Source of the DNA: Terana coerulea | Taxonomy: Eukaryota; Basidiomycota; Agaricomycetes; Polyporales; Phanerochaetaceae | Direction: 5' to 3' | Length of the DNA: 64,000 nucleotides | Assembly: GCA_024811115.1 (NCBI GenBank) | Contig: JAKOGH010000722.1 | Coordinates: forward strand, 1-64,000 | Shown here: piece by piece, positions 45,657 to 58,026 of the stretch | Layout: each line of letters begins with the position of its first letter | Position numbering within the stretch: position 1 is the stretch's first letter | Made by a program: the position numbers and the translations under genes | Notes under the pieces: generated by a model | Databases searched by the model: none | Seen by the model: the letters and a program-made list of their open reading frames with translations, nothing else | Told to the model about the DNA's origin: nothing

Positions 45657-45901
45657 ACAGTATCCAGAATATGAGCTTAGATTTAATTTGTTTCTGAGAG
45701 AACTCCAAGAGGACACGAGTTGCGAAGTCAAGACGCGGTTGGCACTGTGGCTAAGCATTTTATCGGAGCTTATATTGCCTCCAGTCCGCGGGCGAGCTGA
45801 GTGCGGAGTCTAAATGCGGAGCCGCAGAGAACGGCGCTTCCTTACTCAGCGCTCATTGTCTGGACTTCTGTCACTAACCTGTACCACCTCTTACATCGAC
45901 C

Positions 45902-48900
45902 ATGTCTTCCCAAGACGAACCGCGTCTCGTCGACTCGTTCACGGCTCCCAAGGAAGTGCTCCAGGAGTTCGCTGACCTCGCCGAGGAGGAAGACTTCGAC
46001 CCTTTCGCCGAGACAGCGTCCAAGCGGCAGATCGCTGCTCGCCAGTCCGACTACCACAACCGGAGGTTCGCCCGTACCGCCAACGAGAGCGCGGATGCGT
46101 TCAAGGCTTCAGAAGAGGGCGAGAATGAGGAGGGCGGGTACAAGGAAGCGATGAGACTGCAGCGGTTGGAGCGGGAGGAACAACGAGTGAAGCGGGCCAT
46201 CGAGGAAAAGGAGAAGCAGGACAGGGAAGAGGGCAAGGAGAAGATGGACCTGGACAAGACACCACCGCGGGCAGAGATTATAGAGGCTATGGAGGAGCTA
46301 GCTCAGGCCTCAGGGACCAAAGCGCAAGCGTCGCTGGGATATTGAGGAGCCTTCTGAAGAGGCGGGTGGCGAGAAGAAGGAGGCCAAGGGCGAGTGGTCG
46401 TCGGAAGCCTTAGAGGAGGCAGCACCCAAGAAGCGTCGTTCTCGCTGGGATGCCACTCCTGCAGATGTTGGCGAGACACCAAAACGCTCGCGATGGGACC
46501 AAGCCCCGCCGCCACCCCCGAAGTTCCAATGACCCCCATCATTATGAACGCACCCGGTGTCTTGCAAGATGACAAGCACAACCGGTACATGTCCGACGAG
46601 GAGCTGAACGTGCTCCTGCCGAGTCAGGGTTACCAGATTGTCACACCGCCACCCGGCTACGCACCTCTGGTCCGTCCGCCGACATTCGCAGCTCCAGGCA
46701 CGGACGTTGGAGGCTTCCAGATCCACGAGAGCTCAGATGCAGCAGCGCAAGCGGCGGCCGCAGGGCTTGCTCCAGAGCTCCCCAACCGAAATCCCCGGCG
46801 TCGGCAGTCTGGCGTTCTTCAAGGCGGAGGACGCGCAGTATTTCGCGAAGATCCTGAAGGAGGAGGACGAGACGGAGCTGTCGGTGGACGAGATGAAGGA
46901 GCGCAAGATCATGCGCCTCCTGCTCAAAATCAAGAACGGTACGCCTCCCGTTCGGAAAACTGCTCTGAGACAGATTACCGACAAAGCTCGTGAATTTGGT
47001 GCCGGTCCTCTGTTCGACAAGATCCTACCGCTGCTCATGGAGCGCACCCTCGAAGACCAAGAACGCCACCTGCTCGTCAAGGTCATCGACCGTGTCCTCT
47101 ACAAGCTCGACGACCTCGTTCGTCCTTACGTCCACAAGATCCTTGTCGTCATCGAGCCGCTCCTTATCGACGAGGACTACTACGCTCGTGTCGAGGGCCG
47201 TGAAATCATCTCCAACCTGTCGAAGGCGGCCGGCTTGGCCCACATGATCTCGACCATGCGTCCGGATATCGACCACGCCGACGAGTACGTTCGTAACACC
47301 ACCGCTCGCGCGTTCTCCGTCGTCGCGTCAGCGCTCGGAATTCCCTCCCTGCTGCCCTTCTTGAAGGCCGTCTGCCGTAGCAAGAAGTCGTGGCAAGCTC
47401 GCCACACCGGTATCCGTATCGTCCAGCAGATTGCCATTATGATGGGCTGCGCCGTTCTGCCCCACCTTCGCAACCTGGTTGACTGCATTGCCCACGGCCT
47501 GCAGGACGAACAACAGAAAGTGAGGACGATGACCGCCCTCGCCTTGGCTGCTCTTGCTGAGGCCGCAGCACCATACGGTATTGAGTCCTTCGACAACGTC
47601 CTCAAGCCGCTTTGGGTCGGTATCCGGTTGCACCGTGGCAAGTCCCTGGCGGCGTTCCTGAAGGCCATCGGATTTATCCTACCTCTCATGGACCCTGGAA
47701 TACGTCTCATACTACATCAAGGAGGTTACAATCATCCTCATCCGTGAGTTCCAGACGTCAGACGAGGAAATGAAGAAGATTGTCCTCAAGGTTGTCCAGC
47801 AATGCGCGGCCACCGAGGGTGTCACTCCCCAGTACATCAAGCAGGACATTCTCCCAGACTTCTTCAAGTCGTTCTGGGTCCGTCGTATGGCGCTCGACCG
47901 GCGGAACTACCGCCAGGTCGTCGAGACGACCGTCGAGCTCGCGCAGAAGTCCGGCGTCGCCGAGATTGTCGGGCGGATTGTGAACGACCTGAAGGACGAG
48001 GCTGAGCCGTACCGCAAGATGGTGATGGAGACGATCACGAAGGTCGTCGCGTCCCTCGGTGCCTCCGACATCGACGAGCGGCTCGAGGTCCGCCTGGTCG
48101 ACGGCATCATCTACGCCTTCCAGGAGCAGACGACCGAGGACCAGGTCATGCTCGACGGCTTCGGAACGGTTGTCAATGCCCTGGGCATTCGTGTCAAGCC
48201 GTACCTCACCCAGATCGTGTCGACCATCCTCTGGCGACTCAACAACAAGAGTGCGAAGGTTCGTCAGCAGGCGGCTGATCTGACCACCCGTCTCGCGGTC
48301 GTCATCAAGCAGTGCGGGGAGGACCAGCTCCTGAGCAAGCTTGGGCTTGTACTGTTCGAGCAGCTTGGTGAAGAGTACCCCGATACGCTGGGCAGTATCA
48401 TCGCAGCTGAGGGCGCTATCGCAAACGTCGTCGGTATGACGCAGATGAACCCTCCTGTCAAGGATCTCCGTGAGTACTCATTTCGGCTGTCTTCTTTCGC
48501 AACCCACTCATTGATTTTCTGTAGTGCCTCGGATGACTCCCCATTCTTCGTAACCGTCACGAGAAGGTGCAGGAAGCGACGATCAACTTGATTGGTCGCA
48601 TAGCCGATCGTGGTGCGGAGTACGTCCCTGCGCGTGAGTGGATGCGTATCTGCTTCGAGCTGCTCGACCTCCTCAAGGCGCACAAGAAGGGCATCCGACG
48701 TGCCGCTGTCAACTCTTTCGGCTATATCGCGAAGAGTCTGGGTCCTCAAGACGTGTTGCAGGTGCTGCTTACGAACTTGCGTGTGCAAGAACGCCAGAGT
48801 CGTGTTTGCAGCACGGTAGCTATCGCTATCGTGGCGGAGACTTGCGGACGTGAGTGCCAAATTTCTACCTGTGCGGAGTTGTCACTAACTCATTGTCTCT

Positions 48901-49453
48901 CTAAGCGTTCACATGTATCCCCGCCATCCTTAACGAGTACCGGACAGCGGAACTCAACGTCCGCACTGGTTGCTTGAAGGCGCTCACCTTCGTCTTCGAG
49001 TACGTCGGGCCACAGTCCGCGTACTACGCCGACTCCGTCGTTACCATGCTCGAGGACGCCCTCACGGACCGCGACCTCGTGCACCGGCAGACGGCGAGCG
49101 TGATCGTCAAGCACCTCGCGCTCGGCGTCGCCGGCCTCGGCTGCGAGGACTCGATGCTGCACCTCATGAACCTCGTCTGGCCGAACTGCTTCGAGACGTC
49201 GCCGCACGTGATCGGCGCGGTCATGGAGGCGATCGAGGCGATGCGCGTCACGCTCGGGCCCGGCGTGCTGCTCAGCTACGTCCTGCAGGGCCTCTTCCAC
49301 CCCGCGCGCAAGGTGCGCGAGGTGTACTGGCGGGTGTACAACTCGCTGTACCTCGGCGCCGAGGACGCGCTCGTCCCGTTCTACCCCGACCTCGGGGAGC
49401 TGAGCGAGGGGCAGAACGTGTACGACCGCCACCCGCTCCAGGTCTTCATCTAA
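45902..49453 (+). CDS. SF3B1: Splicing factor 3B subunit 1 (SF3b155), frame broken by five indels
   Basis: Central HEAT-repeat scaffold of the U2 snRNP SF3b complex, which holds the branch-point adenosine; essential in eukaryotes. The N-terminus has RWD/TP-type repeats used for cyclin/CDK and U2AF binding ([29 protein letters not shown]) and [20 protein letters not shown]. The HEAT region runs from about residue 300 to the end, with [58 protein letters not shown] and a C-terminal [17 protein letters not shown]. Only two introns (from about 48470 and 48851). The estimated length, about 1,150 residues, is normal for fungi. Frame changes at about 46322 (+1), 46505 (-1), 46780 (+1), 47697 (+1) and 48540 (+1) each disappear with a single-base edit that restores the conserved protein, so they are almost certainly sequence errors. 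Confidence 0.93.
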
Positions 49454-50341
49454 TGTGTCGAGCTTCTGGTTCGACAGACGCATACGCATAGTCGCTTTTC
49501 CCTCGCTTACTTTATTTCGGTAGTGTATGTACAATAATGAATGGATTCATGCACATTTATAGCGAGGATTCCTTGTACAAATGGTATCATGCCGATCAGA
49601 CGGGGGAAGTACATGCCACTATGGAGAGGTCTTGATCAACCCGCGACGTTCAACACTGGCGTTGAACTTTGAGAAAATGTGTGGGTATCTAGAAAGGATA
49701 GAACACAAAGTAAGTCAACTGAAGTGAAACCAAGAGTTGATAAGAATCAGGGTCCTCGAAGCGTATAAAAGAGAACCAGGGATTTTGTCGTCTGAACCAT
49801 CCGACTGGTGCACAGCAAAAAGCTCATCACTTCAAGCCGACAGGAAGGAGCACGTACAGAATCAAGCAGCTTCAACCACTCCGCTAGTCGTTCGCCAGTA
49901 TAGATGAGTTCACGCGTCGCTCTCGACGACGGCAAGGAGGGGGAGGTCAGAGAGACTCGAAGGCAAGGCCGTCGCGCTCGACGCCCAAAATATGACACGC
50001 AGAATTCCCACGGCTCACAAAGTTCTCACGCTTATCTGAAGGCGCCATCGTTCGAAAAGGCAGGTCTGCAAGATCGTTGTTGCAACCAACTCCCTCGCCA
50101 TGCCTCTCGAGCAGGCTCCGAGAAAACACGCAACATTGTTTCTATCATTGCAGCAAGCTTTGTAAGTTGCGGCCTCAAGCTCAAAGCTTTAGTATGACAT
50201 CGCTCCCCGGCGCACCGCTGACTCGAAGGTTTGGATATGTGGGGCAGACAGAGTTGCAACCTAGAACGACTGTGACGACTCAGTACTTAGGTCCCACGCA
50301 GCGCCACTGTGCGATACCAGGACAACTTGGAACCAACCGTC
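49454..50341. other. Intergenic region
   Basis: SF3B1 3' flank and promoter of the membrane-protein gene. Small overlapping open frames on both strands are not convincing. Nothing else is seen. Confidence 0.45.
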
Positions 50342-52238
50342 ATGAGCGAGATTCACCCTCTTCCCCAGACACCGACAGGCAGGCCCTTCCTCGAGGGCCA
50401 GCCGCCGCTCCTGGCGATTGCTGCTGTCTTGTACGTGGGTTTCGGCTGAGAGGTCGACTCGACCATGCGAGTGGATACGCTGACACCATAGTATACCTGT
50501 TACATAGCGCTGCGACGCTCTTCTGGAGATTCAAGCCTTTCAAGTACAGCTTTAAGAAGCAGGACATCCGGCTCACTCCCCTGTTGACGTGAGCCTCCCA
50601 GTGACCACCATACAGCCGACGCAACTAACCTGGTTACGATCGCGTATTTGCAGCGAGCTGCAGCTTGTACACCTCTACCTGACATTGCTGATGTATCTTT
50701 TGGTGCCTAAGAACAACCGCACGCTCACCCTTTCGGACTCCATTGGCGAGGTGCTCCCGGTACGATACAAGTAGGTTGCCAGTGGCATTACGAATTCAGG
50801 CCAATAGCAAGAGTGCTGATTATGAGTATCTTTCAGCTTGTTGACGGTAAGGCTCGTGGTCTTGGCGTAGACATGTCCCTTTGCTTATCACTGTGAATAT
50901 TCACTCCAGGTGTCTTTGTTTGTGACGGTCGATATTCTTCTATACTTCAGCCATTGATAGCCAACACTAAGCTGTTCACCGTAGGGTCTCAACACGTGTT
51001 ACTGCCAACTTCTTATGACGCATATCTTGTATAAGGGTATGTCTGCCATCAGCAATTCTCTGATATAGCATATACTCACTTCAATGCCTGTCTGACCAGC
51101 TTCGGGCAAGACGACATGGTTTGCTTGCATCAGTGTATGTGTCGCGTCAGATGGAGACACATGTCACTGACCTCAGACTTGTCTGACAGTACACGGCAGT
51201 TTCTGCTGCAATCGGTGCGTAATCCCGATAGCCCTCTACTTGAGCCACGCTCATCCTAAGCACGATGGCTTCAGCGGTGAACATCTGTAAGCGACAACAA
51301 CACCTGTTCAGCGCCATGCATCGATCTAAGCCACGATGACGTTGCATTTTATTAGACACTTGTTTGTTGGCCCGTTGCTTCGGTCGCCCGACGCTCCAGG
51401 TCTACCTCGAGGTATGCACCTCACATGCCTCACAATCAATGCGCTCGCGGCCCATGTGCTGAACTGCGCTAGGGCATTCTCGATAACCAGGAGATCACAG
51501 GCTTTGCGATGTCCTTCATCGCCATCGCGGCAGGCGTATTGGCATGCCGTGCACAACTTGGGCAGCAGCAGCAGTAAGTGACGCTTCTCAGTAAAAGGTG
51601 TAAAACTTGACATGGGGGTACAGGAAGCTGAAGTGGATGGGCGGCGTCATCATGTTGTATTGGCTCCTTCACTTGGTTTTCAGGTGAGCTGACATGCGCT
51701 GCGTGGACGTTGGTTGCGGACGCGCAGGCTCATGGTCGCCAACAGCTCCCCAAAGATGATAGTGCGGTGGAACGGCGTAAGTTTGATTGTTCTTGGACTC
51801 AAGCGCGTTCACAGCTGACGCGCTTTGGCGATGCAGCTGGACAAGGATGCATGGCTGGCGGTGACTGTCCTGTTCTTCTTCTACGAGCTCATCGGCAACG
51901 GCAGTGAGTCGGCTCATTCTTCTGTCGCAGTCGGCGCAAGTAACCACTATTCATCAGTCTACCCGCTGTGCTACTTCGCACTGTGAGTCTATTATCTGTG
52001 CCACCCCTCTGCAAAAAAAACGCAGTCGCGCTAACGTCATGCATATAGTTTGCAAATTGAACAAAAATTCAAGGAGACGACTATCAGCGCGTCTCAGGTG
52101 AACGTCGTTAGCTCGGACGGTCAAGGCGGACAAGTTGCTACTTCCAAAAGCGCGGCTATGGAGGTGAAGGAAGACCTCATCGACATCGAGAAGGGTGATT
52201 TGGGGGTGAAGGACAACGAGCGTAAAGATTCGCTGTGA
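50342..52238 (+). CDS. Multi-pass membrane protein of unknown function
   Basis: Many small exons. The proposed start is ATG 50342 (MSEIHPLPQTPTGRPFLEGQ), and the clear stop is TGA 52236-52238. Hydrophobic segments seen in order: LLAIAAVL, LHSAATLFWRF, LQLVHLYLTLLMYLLV, VSLFVTVDILLYFSH, ITGFAMSFIAIAAGVLAC, MGGVIMLYWLLHLVFR, AWLAVTVLFFFYELIG with YPLCYFAL. This suggests about seven membrane spans. A hydrophilic C-terminal tail (about 60 residues, Lys/Glu-rich) is probably cytosolic. The joins at about 50440-50490 and 50990-51250 cannot be resolved in one frame, perhaps because of indels. I do not recognise the family. A receptor-like or transporter-like role would be a guess. Confidence 0.6.
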
Positions 52239-52619
52239 GGGAGAACGTCGCTGATTTTCGGCAGACTGCCCGCAGGATCCACAAACATTCAACGGATTCT
52301 GAGTGTGCTCCCAAGAAACGTGTCGTGGCTGTATACTAGTATTCGTATCCTGTACTCTCTCTGTTCCGTTGGTGATTGCTGTGTACTGTACGTTTCCGAA
52401 CAGTAATAAGAGACTACTTTGCTGTACTCTGCTTACCGTGCGTTGCCCCTACTAGCCGAAGCTCGCACGCAACAATAGTGGAAGAGAAAACGGGCCCTCC
52501 ATGAGTCCATTGATTAGTTGACTGTCTATAATTCTGGTGATAATACATCCGTGCCTGACACAAGCGAGCCTGCTAAAATACAAAGTTAAGTATACGTGCT
52601 TCTAAAGCAGCCCAGAGGG
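52239..52619. other. Intergenic region
   Basis: Tail-to-tail 3' flanks of the membrane-protein and transcription-factor genes. Nothing else is seen. Confidence 0.5.
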
Positions 52620-55600
52620 TCAGAGGCCATAGTTCCCAAAGGCCGAAGCAGAGTCCGCGCCCCCGCCCGTCAACTCGTCCATGAACGCGCCCCAGTCCCC
52701 GCCGCCCGCGCCCTGCCCCGGCGGCACATACCCTGCTGCCCAAACGGCCCCGCGTCGCCGTTGTGATACGCGCCGTGGAAGCCGTGCGCGGGGTTCGGCG
52801 GCGGCGCGCCGAACTGCGCGGCGGACGCGTACATGATCTGCTCGTACGTCGGCACGCGCGAGCCCGTGGGATAGAAGTGCTCGGCGAGGTAGCCGAAGTC
52901 GAACGGCTCGTCGGCGCGCATCGCCGTGCCGTCGTCGAACGCCGCCGCGCACGCGCCGGGGGCGTAGCCGGGCGGGGTGCCCTGGCACAGCGCGTCGAGC
53001 GGCGGGGTCGGCGGCGGCGGCTGGGTGCGCACGTGCGAGACCTGGAGGGTGTAGGACGCGGCGGGGCTGTCGGCCTGCGCCTTGGTGGAGCGGATGACGA
53101 CCTGCTCGCCGTTGAGCACCTTGAGCTCGTCGAGCTCGCCCGGCGGGCAGCCGCGCGCACGCGTAGTTGAGCGGGTTGATGGTGTACGCCATGAAGGCCG
53201 TCTCCGCGCGGTGCTCGAGCTTCTTCAGGATGTTCTGTCGCGCACAGTCAGGGCTGTCAGGGTGTGTGAATGTCGCGGGAGAGGGCTCACAGAGGTGTCG
53301 GGATGCGTGCAGAACACGGCGCCTTCGTCGTACAGCCGGAGCGCCGCTTTGAGGTTCGTGAGCGAGTTCTGCGCGAGGTTGCACTGCGGGGTCATGATAG
53401 GAATGGCCGCTAACACGATCTGCACCGTCGCCGAATGTCAACTCCCTCATGCAACACACAGTTTCCAACAACGTGGGACCTACACATGCAGAGAAGATGC
53501 CCGACCAAAAGTGCCACGATGTCCCGACGATGCGGGGGTGCAGCCGGTAGAGGTCCCGCAGCGCGAGGCACATGCGTGTCGCACACCGATACGTCGCGAG
53601 CACGGACCCCCCGAACGCGTGCGTGAGCGGGCTTTCCGTGCGCAGTGCCACCGCCACATAGTTCCTGTGTAAGAACAGGAGGCCTGCACGCTTGTCAGCC
53701 CAGCTACACCACTGCATGCGCGTGCGCGACGACGTACTGAGCTCCTTGTCCGCGACGACGCAGTACTGCTGGACGGCCTGCACAGGGTCCCGGGACCAAT
53801 CCCACACCTCCGAGCCCTGCAGCGCCGCCTGCAGCTGCTTCGGCACCGGGAACGTGCGGATCTTCTTGTCGAGCGCGAGCGTCTGCTCGTACGACGCCGT
53901 GTCCGCCCCCGTCAGCTTCAGCGTCGGCCACAGGCAGGCGGCGGCGTGCCTGTGCTTCCAGTAGGAATCTGTCGTCGCCCGGTGAACACACGCCAACGAG
54001 GATCATGCCGCTGCGTCCGCTCACATGGCATCAGGCTGGGGTCGCCGTCGTATTCGGGAAACTTGGTGTCCGTGTCGCTGAGATTTATGGAGGAGCCTCT
54101 GCCCGTCGAGAAGCTCTGCGGCAGGGTCTCGTGGTCAGGCGTGCGCCTTGTCGCGGGTATATGCACTCACAGTCCAGGCATCCACCCGGTACAGTTCCCA
54201 GAACATCAGCCGCCGTCTGTGCACCTCCGCTGGATCAAGGTTAAACTGTGCGCCGTCACGGTCTGCAACACCATGTCAGCGCATTCAACGCAGTGGTATT
54301 TGCCCCTGGTTACTTACGGAGTCCAATCTGCACAGGGAAAGTCCGTCAGTCACGAAATAGTGGACACACGTAAGCGACACGCACTCTGTTTCCTACTCGC
54401 GCCATAACCCCTATCAACAGCCAGCTCTCCTCGCACACCCGCCGGTCGCCCGAGCAGATGTAGTTGTATATCAGGAAGAGTGCCTGCACCGTCGCGCACA
54501 TCGCCTCCGCGGGCATCGGCGCGAGCGACAGCGCCGCGCAGGCGAGGACGTAGTACCGCTCCGCGGTGGGGTCCGGGCCCGGGTGCAGCGCAAAGTCGGC
54601 GCCCCTGTTCTGTCCGAGCGCCATGATGCCGAAGAACACCGCGAGCCGGTGGGGGTGGACGCCCTCGACGCGGGGGACACTCGTGTTGCCGTACATGCTC
54701 TCCAGCAGGTCCCCGGTGAACTCCTCGTACGAGACGGGGTTGTATCTAGTACAAAGTCAGAGTATTCCGGGCACAGGAGTACTGCAAGAGTACGTACAAG
54801 CAGCCGAATCGCTCGTAGTATACCTCCGCTATCTCGAGAGCTTTGCGGCGTGGCGGGAGGTAGGGCAGGAAGATGGCTTTGCTGTACGGACGATTGCGCA
54901 GACCCAAGGGAAATGTGTTGTACAGCAACGCGAGATCTGGGGAGATATTCAATGCTTGCATGTCAGCCTCGTAGAATAGGCTGATTATCCCGCAGGTCTA
55001 CGCGAGTGTGCTCGTGTGAGCATATCGCTTGAAAGTTCATGGAGGGATGGAGGACCAACCGGATTAATGAGCCCATTGAGATACTGGAGGCGAAAAGTCG
55101 GAATCAGACCAGGGGTGCAGCATCAACAAGGGAAACTAACCTCTGACGAAGACGTATCGCCGTAATATCTCGACAGCCCTTCGTTGTTGATGGCAAGAGA
55201 GCCCGTCCCAACGCCATATACACGCCGTTTGGCGCCAGTGAGCCCCTTCTGACTGTCCTCTTGGGGTTCAGGCAGGTCGCGAATCTGTAGGTGAGCGGCC
55301 GCCAAGGCCGACTCAAGCTCCTTGATCTTTGCTGACATGTTGGTGACCTGCTCGCCCAGCTTCTGGGCGTGGTTCTGCAACGCTCTGCACGCGGTGGTCA
55401 GGATACATAGGGGCAGCCAGTGCCAGTGGCGTGGAACGCTCACTTGTTGCCTTTCGTGGCGGCCATGACCCCTAGCGAACTGATCAGGGATGATAAAAAC
55501 ATATATGACGAACAGCGCTAACCGTTCGGACAGATTTTTGCACAACCTCGCCGTATGCACGCTTGACAAGGCACAGTACTAGATGTTATTGTTGGACACG

Positions 55601-55835
55601 ATGTTCGGCTGAGTAAAGACGATTCATGCTCACCGGTCGCATTTCAGCTTAGATCTACGGCGGTCATGATATTAGTAAGATTTTTTTTGTATCGTGTTGT
55701 GTTCTGACCTGCGGCACTCTGCGCAGGACAAGCCCCCTTACGATCGCGCGGCGGCGACGTCTCGCGGTGGCTGGACGAAGCGACGGGGCTCGGGTCCCGC
55801 GACGGCGGCTGGCTGTCGACGTTGTCTGTGGACAT
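52620..55835 (-). CDS. Zn2Cys6 fungal-specific transcription factor
   Basis: Nuclear regulator. ATG 55835 (MSTDNVDSQPPSRDPSPVAS) leads to a Zn2Cys6 cluster across two introns: SCAECRRSKLKCDR then VPCQACIRRGCAKICPNG, with spacing C-x2-C-x6-C-x5-C-x2-C-x6-C. A linker coiled coil follows (ALQNHAQKLGEQVTNMSAKI...). Then comes the middle homology region: DLALLYNTFPLGLRNRPYSK, FFGIMALGQNRGADF, IGLHRDGAQFNLD, RRRLMFWELYRVDAWT, CNLAQNSLTNLKAALRLYDE. IGLH is encoded partly by a 10-nt micro-exon. The Gly/Asp-rich C-terminus ends DELTGGGADSASAFGNYG at 52620. One-base frame changes occur near 55735 (G-run before the zinc cluster), 53140 and 52730, probably sequence error. Target genes cannot be told from sequence. 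Confidence 0.83.
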
Positions 55836-57690
55836 GCTGCAGGGGACGATGTGGTTGCGGCCAGAAAGCCGCAGGCGTGCTGCAGGCTTTATGCTCGTGC
55901 CGCGCGATCGGCAGGCGCATGCGCAGATCTATACGTTACGCTAGCGGGGCTACGCACTGTTGGCAATGTTTCACGCTTGGCGGAGCTTCAAGTGGCGCGC
56001 ACTGTCCGCCGGCGACTGTGGGAGGCCAGACGCTTATAAACGACCCTGTCCACAATACTCAACAACGAATGTGCCGCAGCAGACAGTGCCGAACCGCCCA
56101 GGCCACGTCTACGCAAGGCCCTTTCGATCGGAACGACGCTCTCCGGCAGCAGGCCATGGGCTGGCAGAGATCAGGGGCGTGATGGGTGAGTGAGGGTCAG
56201 AGGCGAAAGTCGGCCGTGGGCATGGCTGCACGATCGACATCGAGAAGCAGCCGTCGCAGAAAGATCGTGCGGGGCCTGAAACGTCTGAGCACGGAGACAG
56301 CGGCGGAACATACGGTGGGTGCGAAGCGATGTCAATGATACAGTATTCAGGTGCGAGACAAAGCAGGGCGGCGAACATATGTGCGGACGGCGACCGGCGG
56401 CCTCCGAGCTTGGGGGGCAAGAGAGCAGGCTCGACCTGAGCTCTTGCTCGAGCAGCTGTATATACCTAGTCCCTACACCGACTCGGCAATCCGAGTCGGC
56501 TGCTTTCACCGACTCAGTTCCCAGAGTTTAGGACCTCTGGTGATCTTATGCTGGTCTCCAGCTTCGCAAAGCGTAACTGAGGTTATTTTCGTCTGTGCAG
56601 GTGATGGCTCGTCTTCCCATGCACTCAGCATGTGACGAGCAGCTCACTGAGGCCGCCCATGACAACCATGAAACCACCTGGGCTGCACCTTTCCATGACC
56701 GGCGTTGTTCTTTTTGTGCAAGGGATAGATTTCACCGGGGCCGCGGGGCGCTGCTGGGTTATGATCAGGCAGGTATCATCCCGCTGCCTCATCGGTCGAT
56801 CACTGCCTGGGACTGCACACAAAGTTTGAAGCTGTGCTCACCTTCGCGCCCTGACATGTCCCCGCGACAGCGCCAGCGCAGTGAGCACCCTGGTGTTCGC
56901 AGGCAGACTTGCACGGCGGCTGTCTCCCGGTTCCGGGCACTATGCACAAGGTTCACCAAACTGCGCGCCGCCCGAGAAGTACGGAACGTGAGAAGAAGAC
57001 CGGTGAGGTTCCGGTGAAACGGCTAACCTGCATGGATCGAGGACGGGAAAATCCATCCGCGCAATGTCTGAAGATCTCTTGAGTGAAGTTGCTGGCCTGT
57101 AACTGAGCAGGTTGGATACCGTTAGTGAGCTGTTCACGCTCGGTACGGCCGTGGTCAACTTGAATTCCCAATCGTGCGTCTGTCCTTGCTCCCGCTACAT
57201 GCTGGTTATTAGTCACAAATCTGCACTTGGCAACGGGACTTAGCTATTGCAATGCGCAGCACGTCCGCCCAACATCTCGGTCCGGGTGGGCGCACATTGG
57301 CTCGTGTTGGTGAAGGTGTCTCACCGTTGGAGTACGAAGCTTGTCCGTTCTTCCTGACGCGTGAACTTGGATGTTCATGAAACACCTCAACAACGCCCAG
57401 TGATATGCCTGGAGCCGCTCCTGCTCTGGTAAGTTGAATGCCGGGTGGTCATAACAGAGTGTATGAGCAACCGAGAAATCACCCTTCGATGCCTCTTCCG
57501 AAACATGTTAATTGGGGCACCACCGGGACCTATAACGGGAGACAACGCTCAGATGGCTGGAAAACAGGTTGGCAAGGGTATCCATTTCAGCGTCCATCTC
57601 ATACAAATACATCCGCGCCAGCCTGCCTGTCCATTGCACACCCACTGCCGCTCTGTCTGCTTCTCGCGATCGGGGAGCACCCGGCGGCGC
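55836..57690. other. Long upstream region of the transcription factor
   Basis: About 1.9 kb without a convincing gene. It holds a palindrome at 56478-56499 and several TATA-like runs. Open frames here are short and overlap on both strands. Confidence 0.45.
56478..56499. repeat. Perfect inverted repeat, 9-bp arms, 4-nt loop
   Basis: CCGACTCGG, loop CAAT, then CCGAGTCGG. A partial third copy (CCGACTCAG) follows about 9 bp later at 56509-56517. It could be a binding site for a dimeric regulator or a small hairpin. It lies about 640 bp upstream of the Zn2Cys6 factor start. Confidence 0.6.
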
Positions 57691-58026
57691 GCGGCGCTCA
57701 GTCGACACGGCGGGCGTGCGGCGAGCGTGTCCTGGACGTGGAGACCCTGTCGCGCGGGGCGTGGCTGTCGCCCGGGCCCGCGTCGCGCGGCTTCTCGCGG
57801 GCCTGCGCCATGACGGGCCCTGATATACCGGTGCTGGTTCTGCTCCTGCGTCCGCGGACAGCGGTGGTGCTGCTCCACACGACTCTGCCCCGCCCGTCCG
57901 TGCTGAACGGCGGGTCGAGGTCGTAGACGACCTCAGGCGCACGAGGAGCCGCAGGGGCCTCGTCGCTGGTTTCCCTGTGCGGCAGCTGACACAGGGACTT
58001 CAGCCGACGCGTCGTCTACACTGCGC
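57691..58026 (-). other. Possible C-terminal extension of the makorin-like gene
   Basis: The minus strand carries GC-rich, protein-like sequence in shifting frames (ASAEVPVSAAAQG, then SDEAPAAPRAPEVVYDLD, then a basic tail to a stop at about 57698). This would be the true end of the makorin-like protein if one or two indels were corrected. It could also be 3' UTR. Confidence 0.35.

Noticed and set aside
48970..49491. 173-codon plus-strand open frame in another frame of SF3B1
   Set aside because: Arg-rich shadow; the HEAT-repeat frame is clearly conserved.
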